A DNA stretch of 58,430 nucleotides from Bryobacterales bacterium (lineage in GTDB: Bacteria; Acidobacteriota; Terriglobia; Bryobacterales; UBA6623). The first letter of the stretch is position 1; the number at the start of each line of letters is the position of its first letter. The position numbers were made by a program, and so were the translations under genes. The notes under the pieces are model-generated. The model made no database searches. It was not told the origin of the DNA and saw nothing but the letters and a program-made list of their open reading frames with translations. The stretch is from contig JAPPMC010000150.1 in assembly GCA_028819235.1 (NCBI GenBank), positions 1 through 58,430 on the forward strand, read 5' to 3'. Of this stretch, positions 34,977 to 42,773 are shown in pieces.

Positions 34977-36533
34977 TTACAAACGAAAAGACCATTGTCG
35001 CACCGCTTTCGGCTGGATCCAGTGGCGGAAGCCGGGAATCTGGCATGAGAGCCAGTAGTCTGGCCAGTTGATGCTCTCCGGCTCCCAGGGCAGGGCAGCC
35101 CGCCAATCCTGATCGGCGCCCGCATAGGCCTGGCGGATGTTGACCGTCTCGAAGACGTACTGGTGGTCGTGAATAAAGGGCAGGTATTGGCGGAAGGTCT
35201 CCGCGTGGAATCCGAGCTGGAGCTCTAGCGGTCGCAGGCGGGCGGCCGCCGCATGGCGCCCCGCACAACGGAGCAGCCAGCGAACGCGGGAGATCCGCCG
35301 ACGCAGCCGGGTGCGGCGGCGCTCGGCTTCGGCCGGGGCGAGGAACCGCAGGCGCGGGAACGGGACGAGCCACGCCGGGGGACCTCCGGCCCGTCCACCA
35401 TTCCCGCGAGACTGGCTGTGCAGCAGGCGGATAAGGTCTCCCAGCGGGTACGGATTGACGTCCGAGGTGGCCAGATGGTAGACGGGCCTCGCGCCGCCCT
35501 CCAGCAGCTTCCGGGCGACTGTCAGAGCGGCAGCGGCCACATAGTCGACGGGCACGACCTCCAAGCTCAGCTCGGGACGCGCCGGCCAGTCCAGAAGGCC
35601 TCCCAGTGCCATCAGTGCCAGCGGGGCCGCTGTGCGGCCTCCCTCGATCCAGCCGGGAAACGGATAGGCCAGCGCACTCTCGACGATCGCCGGCCTGACT
35701 ATGGCATGCGGCACCTCAGCACGGGCGGCCAGAACCTGCTCTCCCAACGCCTTGGTGTACGTGTAGGTGTTGACCCATCCCCAGCGGGCGGCCCGTCGGC
35801 GGCCGAGTTCGGCCAGCGACTCGGCCCGCTCGGGGCCCTTGAGGCCTCTCGCCGCCGGTTCCGCCAACCGCCGGCAGTGCTCCAGTTCCGCAAGAGCACC
35901 GAAAGCTCTGTCGCCAGTCCCGGCCCGCCGGGGATAGTAGCCCTCGACCGGCTCGGTCTCCTCAACTAAACCGTCGTCCTCGCCCGCCACGTAGCAAGTC
36001 GATACATGCACCAGCCGCGCCTCCACGAGTTTGCAGAGTTCGGCCACCCGGAGGACGGAGTCCACGTTGGCGCGGATGGAGGCGTCCAGCGGCGGAAAGA
36101 AGTCGACCAGCCCGGCGCAGTTGATTACCACACCGACCCGCCCTGCCATCGACCGGACCTCCCGCTCGGCTATTCCTGCCAGCGGTTCTGCGGCGTCACC
36201 GGATAGCACGTGGACGCGGCTCTCGACCACGTCCCGGCCGCACTTTCGGACCAGTGGCTCAAGAGCAGGGGAGTCTAGGACGTCCGATCGGAGGCGCTCC
36301 GCCGCGCTCTGTCCGGGCCGGGGCCGTATCAGGACGTGCACACGGCGCACGTCGGGAAAGCGATCCAGCAGCATGGCTAGGACCACCTTGCCGACAAAGC
36401 CGTTGGCGCCGGTTATCAGGGGTTCTATATCCCGGAACATGGTTCCCGCGCAGGCCCTGTCGAGATCCCTCACCCTAGAGCGCTGCCCTGATTCTGTCAA
36501 CCTCGCCCGCCAGGCGACCGGCCCATCGCTCAC
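34977..36533 (-). CDS. SDR-family NAD(P)-dependent reductase, fatty acyl-CoA reductase-like
   Basis: 518 residues with an N-terminal Rossmann domain (PLITGANGFVGKVVLAMLLDRFP), VVINCAGLVDFFPPLD, LVHVSTCYVAGEDDG and the catalytic Tyr/Lys segment NTYTYTKALGEQVL, resembling the NAD_binding_4 (thioester reductase / male-sterility) branch. The C-terminal 200 residues are Arg-rich and end in WPDYWLSCQIPGFRHWIQ. Members reduce acyl thioesters to aldehydes or alcohols. GTG 36533 overlaps the upstream TGA by 4 bp and has AGGAG 8 bases upstream; ATG 36440 lies right before the nucleotide-binding motif and is an alternative. Confidence 0.75.
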   Translation of the reverse strand: MSDGPVAWRARLTESGQRSRVRDLDRACAGTMFRDIEPLITGANGFVGKVVLAMLLDRFPDVRRVHVLIRPRPGQSAAERLRSDVLDSPALEPLVRKCGRDVVESRVHVLSGDAAEPLAGIAEREVRSMAGRVGVVINCAGLVDFFPPLDASIRANVDSVLRVAELCKLVEARLVHVSTCYVAGEDDGLVEETEPVEGYYPRRAGTGDRAFGALAELEHCRRLAEPAARGLKGPERAESLAELGRRRAARWGWVNTYTYTKALGEQVLAARAEVPHAIVRPAIVESALAYPFPGWIEGGRTAAPLALMALGGLLDWPARPELSLEVVPVDYVAAAALTVARKLLEGGARPVYHLATSDVNPYPLGDLIRLLHSQSRGNGGRAGGPPAWLVPFPRLRFLAPAEAERRRTRLRRRISRVRWLLRCAGRHAAAARLRPLELQLGFHAETFRQYLPFIHDHQYVFETVNIRQAYAGADQDWRAALPWEPESINWPDYWLSCQIPGFRHWIQPKAVRQWSFRL

Positions 36534-37729
36534 CCGGACGTCTCCTCGACCAAGTCGTCGATTGCCATGCGGTACAGGGTTGGATTTCCCTCCCAGTCCG
36601 TCACGAAGTAGACCCGCGAGCTGTCGCGGGTTATGGCCGGGGCCGGACTGGCGGCATTAGGATCCGTGCGGTCCGTGCCGGCCATCGGGTACGGCCGGAG
36701 CGTGCTGCGATGCTCGCAGAGGGTAATCTCGCGGGACATGCCAGGGAAAAGAACGTAGAGGTTGGGACCGGACGGGCGTCGGCTTGCCCCGAGGATCGTA
36801 CTCGCATCTGCGTTCTCGACCATCCAGTCGTAAGCCGAACACGGGGCATGCGTTGTCTCGGAGCCCGTCTCTGGCTGCAGGTTGCGAATGCTGGACGACC
36901 ACTTCCGACCGTCGGGGAAGTGCGCAAAGCGCAGCTGCGAGCCGTCAGCCGACCAGTAGGCCGAGCGGATCCGCTCTCCCCCTTGGGCCGATCGAGCGGC
37001 CCGTCGCCCCGTGCCGTCCAGATTGATGATCTGCAGGCGCTGCCGCACCCGTTGCCAGGGCCCGGCGCGCTCGAACAGCAACTGCGACCGCCAAGGCCGG
37101 AATCGCGGCGACGCAAGCCACCGACGCTCTTCGCAGATGACTGTGCTGGCACCTCGTGTGGCGCGGCTGCCGCAGTCCACCAGCACGATCCGGCAGCGTG
37201 GGCGCGCCTCGAACTGCGCGCTGGGCGTCGGCCTCACGTCTTCCTCGCGCATCTCAATGACCGCCGCGAATCGTTCCCCGGCTGACAGGTCGAGATCGCC
37301 TGTCAGCGACCATCCTCCAGGGCACTCATAGAGGGCGCGCGCCCCGCCCCCGCCAATGTCAGATTGCACGAGCTGCGATCCCTGCAGGAAGTACAGCCCT
37401 CTGTCGTTGCCTCGCAGATGCGCGGCATACGGGTGTACTGGCGGCCCTGCCGTGATCTGGGTTAGCCTTTCGCGCCTGATGTCCAAGCGGTGGAACTGCC
37501 GGTTGCCGCCGTGCTCCGCCGCGACTACGACAAACGATCCGTTGCGCGAGATGCAGCGGTGGTTAGGTCCGGGAAGGTGGTGCAGAACACCCGGATCGGT
37601 TAGCCGCTCGACCTCGCGGCCTGTCAGGGTGTCCTCGAACGCTGAGCGCGGGGACGCTACGCGGGTCCCCCGTGCCGCCGACGCAGCCGACGCCGTCACC
37701 AAGAACGCGCGACGGCTCCAACGCCGCAT
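36530..37729 (-). CDS. Oligogalacturonate lyase-like beta-propeller protein, exported
   Basis: 399 residues starting with a Tat-like signal (RRWSRRAFLVTASAASAARG). The remainder reads as repeated WD/TolB-like blades (SRNGSFVVVAAEHGGNRQFHRLD; YWSADGSQLRFAHFPDG; TRDSSRVYFVTDWEGNPTLYRM), with the overall arrangement of oligogalacturonate lyase-type propellers (LTDPGVLHHLPGPNHRCIS near the start). Enzymatic activity is not proven by visible residues; it could be a generic TolB-like propeller. An open frame extends to 37900 but lacks sense upstream of the signal. Coupled to the downstream SDR gene. Confidence 0.7.
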   Translation of the reverse strand: MRRWSRRAFLVTASAASAARGTRVASPRSAFEDTLTGREVERLTDPGVLHHLPGPNHRCISRNGSFVVVAAEHGGNRQFHRLDIRRERLTQITAGPPVHPYAAHLRGNDRGLYFLQGSQLVQSDIGGGGARALYECPGGWSLTGDLDLSAGERFAAVIEMREEDVRPTPSAQFEARPRCRIVLVDCGSRATRGASTVICEERRWLASPRFRPWRSQLLFERAGPWQRVRQRLQIINLDGTGRRAARSAQGGERIRSAYWSADGSQLRFAHFPDGRKWSSSIRNLQPETGSETTHAPCSAYDWMVENADASTILGASRRPSGPNLYVLFPGMSREITLCEHRSTLRPYPMAGTDRTDPNAASPAPAITRDSSRVYFVTDWEGNPTLYRMAIDDLVEETSG

Positions 37730-38062
37730 CATTGGCAATATTAGCAGTTGGCGTGTCGCCAGATTGCGGAGAATCGTCAGGTCACGTCGGCTCAATCGAT
37801 CGCTGAGGCCCATTGAAGCTCGTTGCGAGGGTGGATGCAAGAGTCTTGCGGTGCATGCAGCATCGGGCGCAATCAATCGATTCGCAACGCCGTATCCCAC
37901 TCCGGGTCCAAGCGTTGGCAGAGCACGTAGCTCACGAGCCTGCTGGTTCTTTGCAGGAAGTAAGAGGCTATTGGATTCACGTCCTGCCTGTCAGGGCTCA
38001 CTCGGCGTTTCGCCGACAGTTTGGCAGATGTGGCTGCCAGAAGGTGCTGGCTGGCGGCGGCA
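37730..38062. other. Intergenic region between microcompartment genes and propeller gene
   Basis: About 330 bp with unsupported open frames on both strands. It probably contains the end of the microcompartment transcript and a promoter for the propeller-SDR-aldolase genes. No repeat or RNA recognised. Confidence 0.4.
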
Positions 38063-38356
38063 TCATGTGGGTGCCGCCGGCTCGTTGTCGAGCCATTGCA
38101 CCTGATCGACGATCGCTATCACGGCCGCATCGAGAGGGGCAGGTCCGCTCCGCACGGCGGTCATGGCAGCCCACCCGTTCAGCGTCAGAAGGACAGTGTC
38201 TCCGCTCCCCGCGTCCAGCACGTCCACTGCTACGAAGGGAGCTCCGCGGGTCTCGCCGGCACGGTCCAGCCGTTGCACGAGAAGGAGCTTGAACGACTCA
38301 TGGGTGGGGTGCTTGTGGGTTGCGACAACCTCTCCCACCACCCGGCTGAGGATCAT
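38063..38356 (-). CDS. BMC-P shell vertex protein (EutN/CcmL family), copy 3
   Basis: Pentameric vertex protein of a bacterial microcompartment, 97 residues. ILSRVVGEVVATHKHPTHESFKLLLVQRL is the family N-terminus, followed by GAPFVAVDVLDAGSGDTVLL and a hydrophobic AAVIAIVDQV strand. Its start overlaps the previous gene's stop by 4 bp. Last of three consecutive BMC-P genes. Confidence 0.93.
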   Translation of the reverse strand: MILSRVVGEVVATHKHPTHESFKLLLVQRLDRAGETRGAPFVAVDVLDAGSGDTVLLTLNGWAAMTAVRSGPAPLDAAVIAIVDQVQWLDNEPAAPT

Positions 38357-38625
38357 GCGCCGGACCTCGACACGGAGTCGACGATGCCCGTCACGCTTGC
38401 GTCCGACGGAAGCGGTGGGTCAAACGCCAAGCACGCCTCCCGGCGACCGGACCAGTAGACGGTCTCTCCGGCTCCGGCCCCGACCGAGTCGATCGCCACG
38501 AGCGGAGATCCCGCATCCGACCCGTCCGGCCCGAGGGGCTGGAGCAGCAGCAGCTTTCGACCCTCCAACTGGGGGTCCTTAACTGTCGCGCAGAGGTTTC
38601 CGATGACCCGAGCCAGCCGCATCAC
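38353..38625 (-). CDS. BMC-P shell vertex protein (EutN/CcmL family), copy 2
   Basis: 90-residue pentamer-forming shell protein: RLARVIGNLCATVKDPQLEGRKLLLLQPL, PLVAIDSVGAGAGETVYW and a SVTGIVDSV C-terminal strand. Overlaps both neighbouring BMC-P genes by 4 bp, showing tight coupling. It is clearly different in sequence from copies 1 and 3, so the three are old paralogues rather than a recent duplication. Confidence 0.93.
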   Translation of the reverse strand: MMRLARVIGNLCATVKDPQLEGRKLLLLQPLGPDGSDAGSPLVAIDSVGAGAGETVYWSGRREACLAFDPPLPSDASVTGIVDSVSRSGA

Positions 38626-38900
38626 TCCTCGCCGGCCAGCAGCCCAATGCCGTCGACGATGCCCACGATGGCGGTGTCCACTGGCGTGCTCTTCATCCCC
38701 GAGGCCATGCGTGCTGAACTCCCCGAGACACAGATCACGGTTTCCCTGTCGCCGGCTCCCACAGTGTCAAGAGCGACGACGAACCGCTCCTGTCCGACAC
38801 CCTTCGGGTTCACATGCTGTAGCAGAAGAAGCTTCTTGCCCTCAAGCCGCGGGTCCTTGCGCGTGGCAACCACGTTGCCCACAACACGCGCCAAGATCAT
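38622..38900 (-). CDS. BMC-P shell vertex protein (EutN/CcmL family), copy 1
   Basis: 92-residue vertex protein closest to the family consensus: ILARVVGNVVATRKDPRLEGKKLLLLQHV, FVVALDTVGAGDRETVICVSGSSARM and TAIVGIVDGI. It follows the BMC-H gene after a 41-bp gap and overlaps copy 2. Confidence 0.95.
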   Translation of the reverse strand: MILARVVGNVVATRKDPRLEGKKLLLLQHVNPKGVGQERFVVALDTVGAGDRETVICVSGSSARMASGMKSTPVDTAIVGIVDGIGLLAGEE

Positions 38901-38941
38901 GTGGGAGTGCCTTCCTGCGTCGTGCGGTTCGCGCCGCCGGG

Positions 38942-39229
38942 CTAGTCAGCACCCTCGGCCGAGATTGAGAAGATCTGGTCGAGGTTGCCGTGCGGCCTGG
39001 GGATGACGTGCACCGAGATCAGTTCACCGACGCGTCGGGCGGCCGCCGCCCCCGCGTCCGTAGCCGCCTTGACGGCTGCGACATCGCCCCGCATCAGGAC
39101 GGTGACGTATCCCGAGCCGATCTTCTCCCAACCCACCAACGTGACGTTTGCCGCCTTGACGGCAGCGTCCGCCGATTCCACCAGCGAGACGAAACCGCGC
39201 GTCTCGATCAGTCCGAGTGCCTCACCCAT
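38942..39229 (-). CDS. BMC-H hexameric shell protein (PduA/CcmK-like)
   Basis: Forms the hexameric facet tiles of a bacterial microcompartment. 95 residues: [30 protein letters not shown], the [29 protein letters not shown] segment lining the pore face, and [12 protein letters not shown]. It is the only hexamer gene in the locus, so one protein would make all facets unless others are encoded elsewhere. Situated between the aldolase and the BMC-P genes. Confidence 0.96.
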   Translation of the reverse strand: MGEALGLIETRGFVSLVESADAAVKAANVTLVGWEKIGSGYVTVLMRGDVAAVKAATDAGAAAARRVGELISVHVIPRPHGNLDQIFSISAEGAD

Positions 39230-39235
39230 GAATCG

Positions 39236-40033
39236 CTATCCTCCTTTGACCCGGATCGCTTCTTCCAAAAGTTGGATCAACTCGTCCCGGGTGACGTAGA
39301 TCCCATTGTCGCCGATCGCTCCGCCGTGTCCTGCTCCATCGGCGTCCTCGGCTGAGACGGGGCAGCCTGGCTGCTGCACGGAGCGCGACGCCACGCCGTA
39401 GCGCCCGCGAGACTCGAAGAGCTTGTCGACCTCCAGCCGGGGTAGGGCTCGGGCACCGCCGAGCATTTCTGCCACGAAGTTGATGCGCGCAAAATGCTCA
39501 ACCGTCTCCATGCGGAAGTACGCCTGCATCACGTCTGCCCCGTAGCTGACGGCGCCATGGTTGCCCAGCAGCAGAGCGTCGTACTGCGGGATGAGCGGCA
39601 GCATCGGCTCGGTCAGGGCATCGGTGCCGGGCAGGCCGTAGCTCGCCAGCGGCACGCAGCCGAGGCCGATTATCACCTCCGGCAGCAGCGCGGTGTTGAG
39701 AGGCCTTCCTGCGGCTGCGAAGCCCGTCGCAACGGGCGGATGAGCGTGGACGACCGAGCAGACATCGTCGCGCAGCTCGTAGATCTTCAGGTGCATCTTG
39801 ATCTCGGAGGTGCGCTCCATCCTTCCGGAGATCTTGTTGCCGTCGTAGTCGACGATGATGATGTCGTCGACCCGCATCATGCCCTTCGACACACCCGTGG
39901 AAGTGCACATGATGCGCTCGTCGTCAAGCCGGATCGAAATGTTCCCGTCGTTGGCAGCGACCCAGCCCTTATTGAAGACCAGCTTGCCGACTCGTACGAT
40001 GTCAGCCGCAAACTCGCGCTCGGTCTTGACCAT
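39236..40033 (-). CDS. Class II aldolase (fuculose/rhamnulose-phosphate aldolase-like) with encapsulation-type tail
   Basis: Zn-dependent class II aldolase, 265 residues. Catalytic Glu77 and zinc ligands His96, His98 (VVHAHPP) and His159 (LLGNHGAVSYG) match fuculose-1-phosphate aldolase, which splits a deoxy-ketose phosphate to DHAP and lactaldehyde. The catalytic domain ends near residue 208; a Gly-rich linker (209-246) then leads to a C-terminal amphipathic helix (VTRDELIQLLEEAIRVKGG, 247-265) like the encapsulation peptides that target enzymes into microcompartments. First gene of the shell operon, 6 bp before BMC-H. It is the only apparent cargo enzyme in the window. Confidence 0.93.
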   Translation of the reverse strand: MVKTEREFAADIVRVGKLVFNKGWVAANDGNISIRLDDERIMCTSTGVSKGMMRVDDIIIVDYDGNKISGRMERTSEIKMHLKIYELRDDVCSVVHAHPPVATGFAAAGRPLNTALLPEVIIGLGCVPLASYGLPGTDALTEPMLPLIPQYDALLLGNHGAVSYGADVMQAYFRMETVEHFARINFVAEMLGGARALPRLEVDKLFESRGRYGVASRSVQQPGCPVSAEDADGAGHGGAIGDNGIYVTRDELIQLLEEAIRVKGG

Positions 40034-40295
40034 GGCGCAGGTCCTAGCCTAGCGCATTCGTGGGCGGGTCCGATGGGCTGCGGCGCGGGCCGGCCGGCGT
40101 GCGGGCCGCGCCCCGAAGGACCAGCCTCATGACGAACCTATGCCAACTCCGGCCTTCGGGATGGTGGGTCGTTCTTCGCCAAGAGCCATTGGGCTGGGCG
40201 GGTCGGGCCCGAGGCCGCTCGCGCGCTGGAGCAGGGACCGGAGCCTCCGCGCGGAGGCCACGCAGTTCCATTCGTGGCGGTATGATGCCTATGTT

Positions 40296-41141
40296 GTGTT
40301 GCGATTCCTGACCGTCGCGCTCACTGTACTCTCGTGCGTTCTGCCGCTGTGCGCACAGCAAGGCTTCAGCCCGCCGAGGCTGCCCGGCGGAACTCCCGAC
40401 CTGAACGGAATCTGGCAGACGCTGAACACCGCCAACTATGACGTTGAGCCGCACGTAGCCCGGCATTCCCTCATGCTCCGGGACGGGCCGCGCGGTCCGT
40501 TGCCGGCCGCCGAACTGGTCAAGTTGGGGGCAGTCGGCGCCGTTCCGGGAGGAACGGGCGTGGTGGAGGGCGGCAAGATTCCCTACAAGGCCGAGGCCGC
40601 CAAGCTGCGCGAAGAGAACCGCGCGAACTGGCTGGACCGCGATCCGGAGATCAAGTGCTATCTGCCCGGTGTGCCGCGCGCCACCTACATGCCGTTCCCC
40701 TTCCAGATCTTCCAGACCGACGATTCGGTCCTCATCGTGTACGAGTTTGCCGGAGCCGTCCGGGAGGTCTACATGCGCGATGTGGGCCCGGCCGAGACCG
40801 ATTCTTGGATGGGCCAGTCCGTCGGCCGCTGGGAAGGGGACACGCTGGTTGTGGAGGTCACGGGACATAGCGACCAAACGTGGTTCGACCGCTCCGGCAC
40901 GCATCACAGCAGCCAGCTCAAGGTTACGGAGCGCTACACCCTCACGTCTCCGTACCACATCCGCTACGAGGCCGAGATAGAGGACCCTGAGGTGTTCACC
41001 CGGCCTTGGAAGATCTCCATGCCGCTATACCGGCGCATGGAGGAGGGTGCGCGGCTGATGGACTTCAAGTGCGTCGAGTTCGTCGAGGAGCTGCTCTACG
41101 GCCAGTTCCGTCGAAGGCCGCTTGACGGGAGTTCCCAATGA
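40296..41141 (+). CDS. Secreted Acidobacteriota-type hypothetical protein (SVGRWEGDTLV family)
   Basis: 281 residues with a clear signal peptide (LRFLTVALTVLSCVLPLCAQ). Key blocks are DLNGIWQTLNTANYDVEPH, CYLPGVPRATYMPFPFQIFQ, SVLIVYEFAGAVREVYM, MGQSVGRWEGDTLVVEVTGHSDQTWFD and LKVTERYTLTSPYHIRYEAEIEDPEVFTRPWKIS. These blocks recur in many secreted proteins of Acidobacteriota and related soil bacteria with unknown function. GTG 40296 directly precedes the signal peptide; the frame extends to 40140. First of three tandem secreted-protein genes. Confidence 0.75.
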   Translation: MLRFLTVALTVLSCVLPLCAQQGFSPPRLPGGTPDLNGIWQTLNTANYDVEPHVARHSLMLRDGPRGPLPAAELVKLGAVGAVPGGTGVVEGGKIPYKAEAAKLREENRANWLDRDPEIKCYLPGVPRATYMPFPFQIFQTDDSVLIVYEFAGAVREVYMRDVGPAETDSWMGQSVGRWEGDTLVVEVTGHSDQTWFDRSGTHHSSQLKVTERYTLTSPYHIRYEAEIEDPEVFTRPWKISMPLYRRMEEGARLMDFKCVEFVEELLYGQFRRRPLDGSSQ

Positions 41142-41254
41142 CCCCTGCCGTTTCACCAAGGCCCGCAGCCGTCCAGCCTGTCCGCTGGGCGGTCGCCCCG
41201 GTCCCGGCGGGGCGCACGCTCGAGCCGAAGACCGGGCGAGGAGGTAAAGCCGCC

Positions 41255-42286
41255 ATGATTTCCCGCATCGCCATCCTGCTCTGCGCGGCCGCGCTCTCGG
41301 TCCAGCCCCCCGCGGCGGCCGAACGTCCGGACCTATCCGGGACCTACGACATCGCTACCCTGACGCCCCTGCAGCGTCCGGAGAGGTTTGGGGACAAGCT
41401 GATCCTAACGGATGAGGAGGCCGAAGACATCGCCAAGAAAGAGGCGGAGTACATGGCCGAGCGCAATGCCGCGACTGATCCTGAGCGCGGCGCGCCACCG
41501 CAGGGAGGCGACGGGTCCCCCGGAGCGGCGGGCAACGTCGGAGGGTACAACTCGTTCTGGATCGACAGGGGCTCGGGCGCCTACAAGATCGACGGCAAGT
41601 GGCGCACTTCGATCATCACCGATCCCAGGAATGGCCGGCGTCCGGAGCTGACGGCCCAGGCCAAGAAGGCCGCAGCCGCCCGCGCCAAGCGGTATCGCAA
41701 GAACACGGGCCGGGCATGGTGGATCGACGAGGGCCTTGAGCCGGGACCGTATGACGACCCAGAACTGCGGCCGCTGGCGGAGCGCTGCCTGCTCGGCTTC
41801 GGCTCGACGGGCGGGCCCCCGATGCTGCCCGTCCTCTACAACAACCTGAAGCGCATCGTCCAGACGGAGGACTACGTGATGATCCTCGTCGAGATGGTGC
41901 ACGATGCCCGCATAGTCCGCATGAATGCAGAGCACGCTCCCCCCGACTTGAGGTTTTGGCTCGGCGACTCGGTGGGCCGCTGGGAGGGCGACACCTTGGT
42001 GATAGACACCACGAATTTCAGCGACAGGCCGGCACTGTCGGGGGCCTCGCGCAACCTCCATATTGTGGAGCGCTTTTCGCGTATCGACGACAAGACGCTC
42101 CTTTACCAGTTCACAGTGGAAGACCCGACCGTCTGGACGGCGCCATGGAGCGGCGAGTACATTTGGCCCGCGACCGACAGCCGCGTTTACGAGTATGCCT
42201 GTCACGAGGCGAACTACTCGTTCGGAGGCATCCTGCGCGGTGCTCGCGTGCTGGAGGCCGAGGCCTTGGGCAAGACGGATGACTGA
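41255..42286 (+). CDS. Secreted Acidobacteriota-type hypothetical protein, paralogue of preceding gene
   Basis: 343 residues, signal peptide (ISRIAILLCAAALSVQPPAAA), then ERPDLSGTYDIATLTPLQRPERFG, a charged helical segment (AEDIAKKEAEYMAERNAA), CLLGFGSTGGPPMLPVLYNN, MILVEMVHDARIVRM, LGDSVGRWEGDTLVIDTTNFSD and VERFSRIDDKTLLYQFTVEDP. The order of blocks equals that of the upstream gene, so the two are tandem paralogues. ATG 41255 has AGGAGGT upstream; ATG 41138 overlapping the previous stop is an alternative. Function unknown. Confidence 0.75.
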   Translation: MISRIAILLCAAALSVQPPAAAERPDLSGTYDIATLTPLQRPERFGDKLILTDEEAEDIAKKEAEYMAERNAATDPERGAPPQGGDGSPGAAGNVGGYNSFWIDRGSGAYKIDGKWRTSIITDPRNGRRPELTAQAKKAAAARAKRYRKNTGRAWWIDEGLEPGPYDDPELRPLAERCLLGFGSTGGPPMLPVLYNNLKRIVQTEDYVMILVEMVHDARIVRMNAEHAPPDLRFWLGDSVGRWEGDTLVIDTTNFSDRPALSGASRNLHIVERFSRIDDKTLLYQFTVEDPTVWTAPWSGEYIWPATDSRVYEYACHEANYSFGGILRGARVLEAEALGKTDD

Positions 42287-42321
42287 GGCGGTCGAAGTCG
42301 AGGGAAACGGAGGAGTTTGCG

Positions 42322-42762
42322 ATGAGACGAGGCGAATGCTGCACAGCGGTTGAAGCGGCGGTTCTGGCGTGCGCCCTGCTGCTGGCCTCGGCCGTGCCCG
42401 CGATTGCCCACCACGCATTTGGTGCGGAGTTTGACCCGAATCGGCCGCTGGTTCTGAAGGGGCCCGTCGTGAGGGTCGAATGGGTCAATCCGCACACATG
42501 GATCCACATCGAGGTAACTAAGGAGTCCGGGGATAAGGAGATTTGGATGATCGAGGGTGGCACGCCCAACAGCCTCCTGCGGCGCGGCCTCAAGAGGGAC
42601 ACCATCAAGATCGGGCAGATCGTGGTGGTGGACGGCTATCAGGCCAAGGACCGCTCCAACCGTGCCAACGGGCGGGACGTGACTTTCGAGGATGGGCGGA
42701 AGTTCTTCCTTGGCTCCTCGGGCACAGGCGCCCCTTACGACAGGGAGCGCCGCGGGCAGTAG
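42322..42762 (+). CDS. DUF6152 family periplasmic protein
   Basis: 146 residues: signal peptide (about 1-29, ending AIAHH), then HHAFGAEFDPNRPLVLKGPVVRVEWVNPHTWIHIEV, a highly conserved DUF6152 block, and GTPNSLLRRGLKRDTIKIGQIVVVDGYQAKDRSNRANGRDVTFEDGRKFFLGSSGTGAP. This family almost always sits beside proteins like the two upstream genes. Its OB-like beta fold suggests binding rather than catalysis, but no function is known. Confidence 0.85.
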   Translation: MRRGECCTAVEAAVLACALLLASAVPAIAHHAFGAEFDPNRPLVLKGPVVRVEWVNPHTWIHIEVTKESGDKEIWMIEGGTPNSLLRRGLKRDTIKIGQIVVVDGYQAKDRSNRANGRDVTFEDGRKFFLGSSGTGAPYDRERRGQ

Positions 42763-42773
42763 CCGCCCAAACG

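Noticed and set aside
37813..38292. 159-residue plus-strand frame near the microcompartment
   Set aside because: Mostly antisense to a BMC-P gene and lacks similarity to any family.
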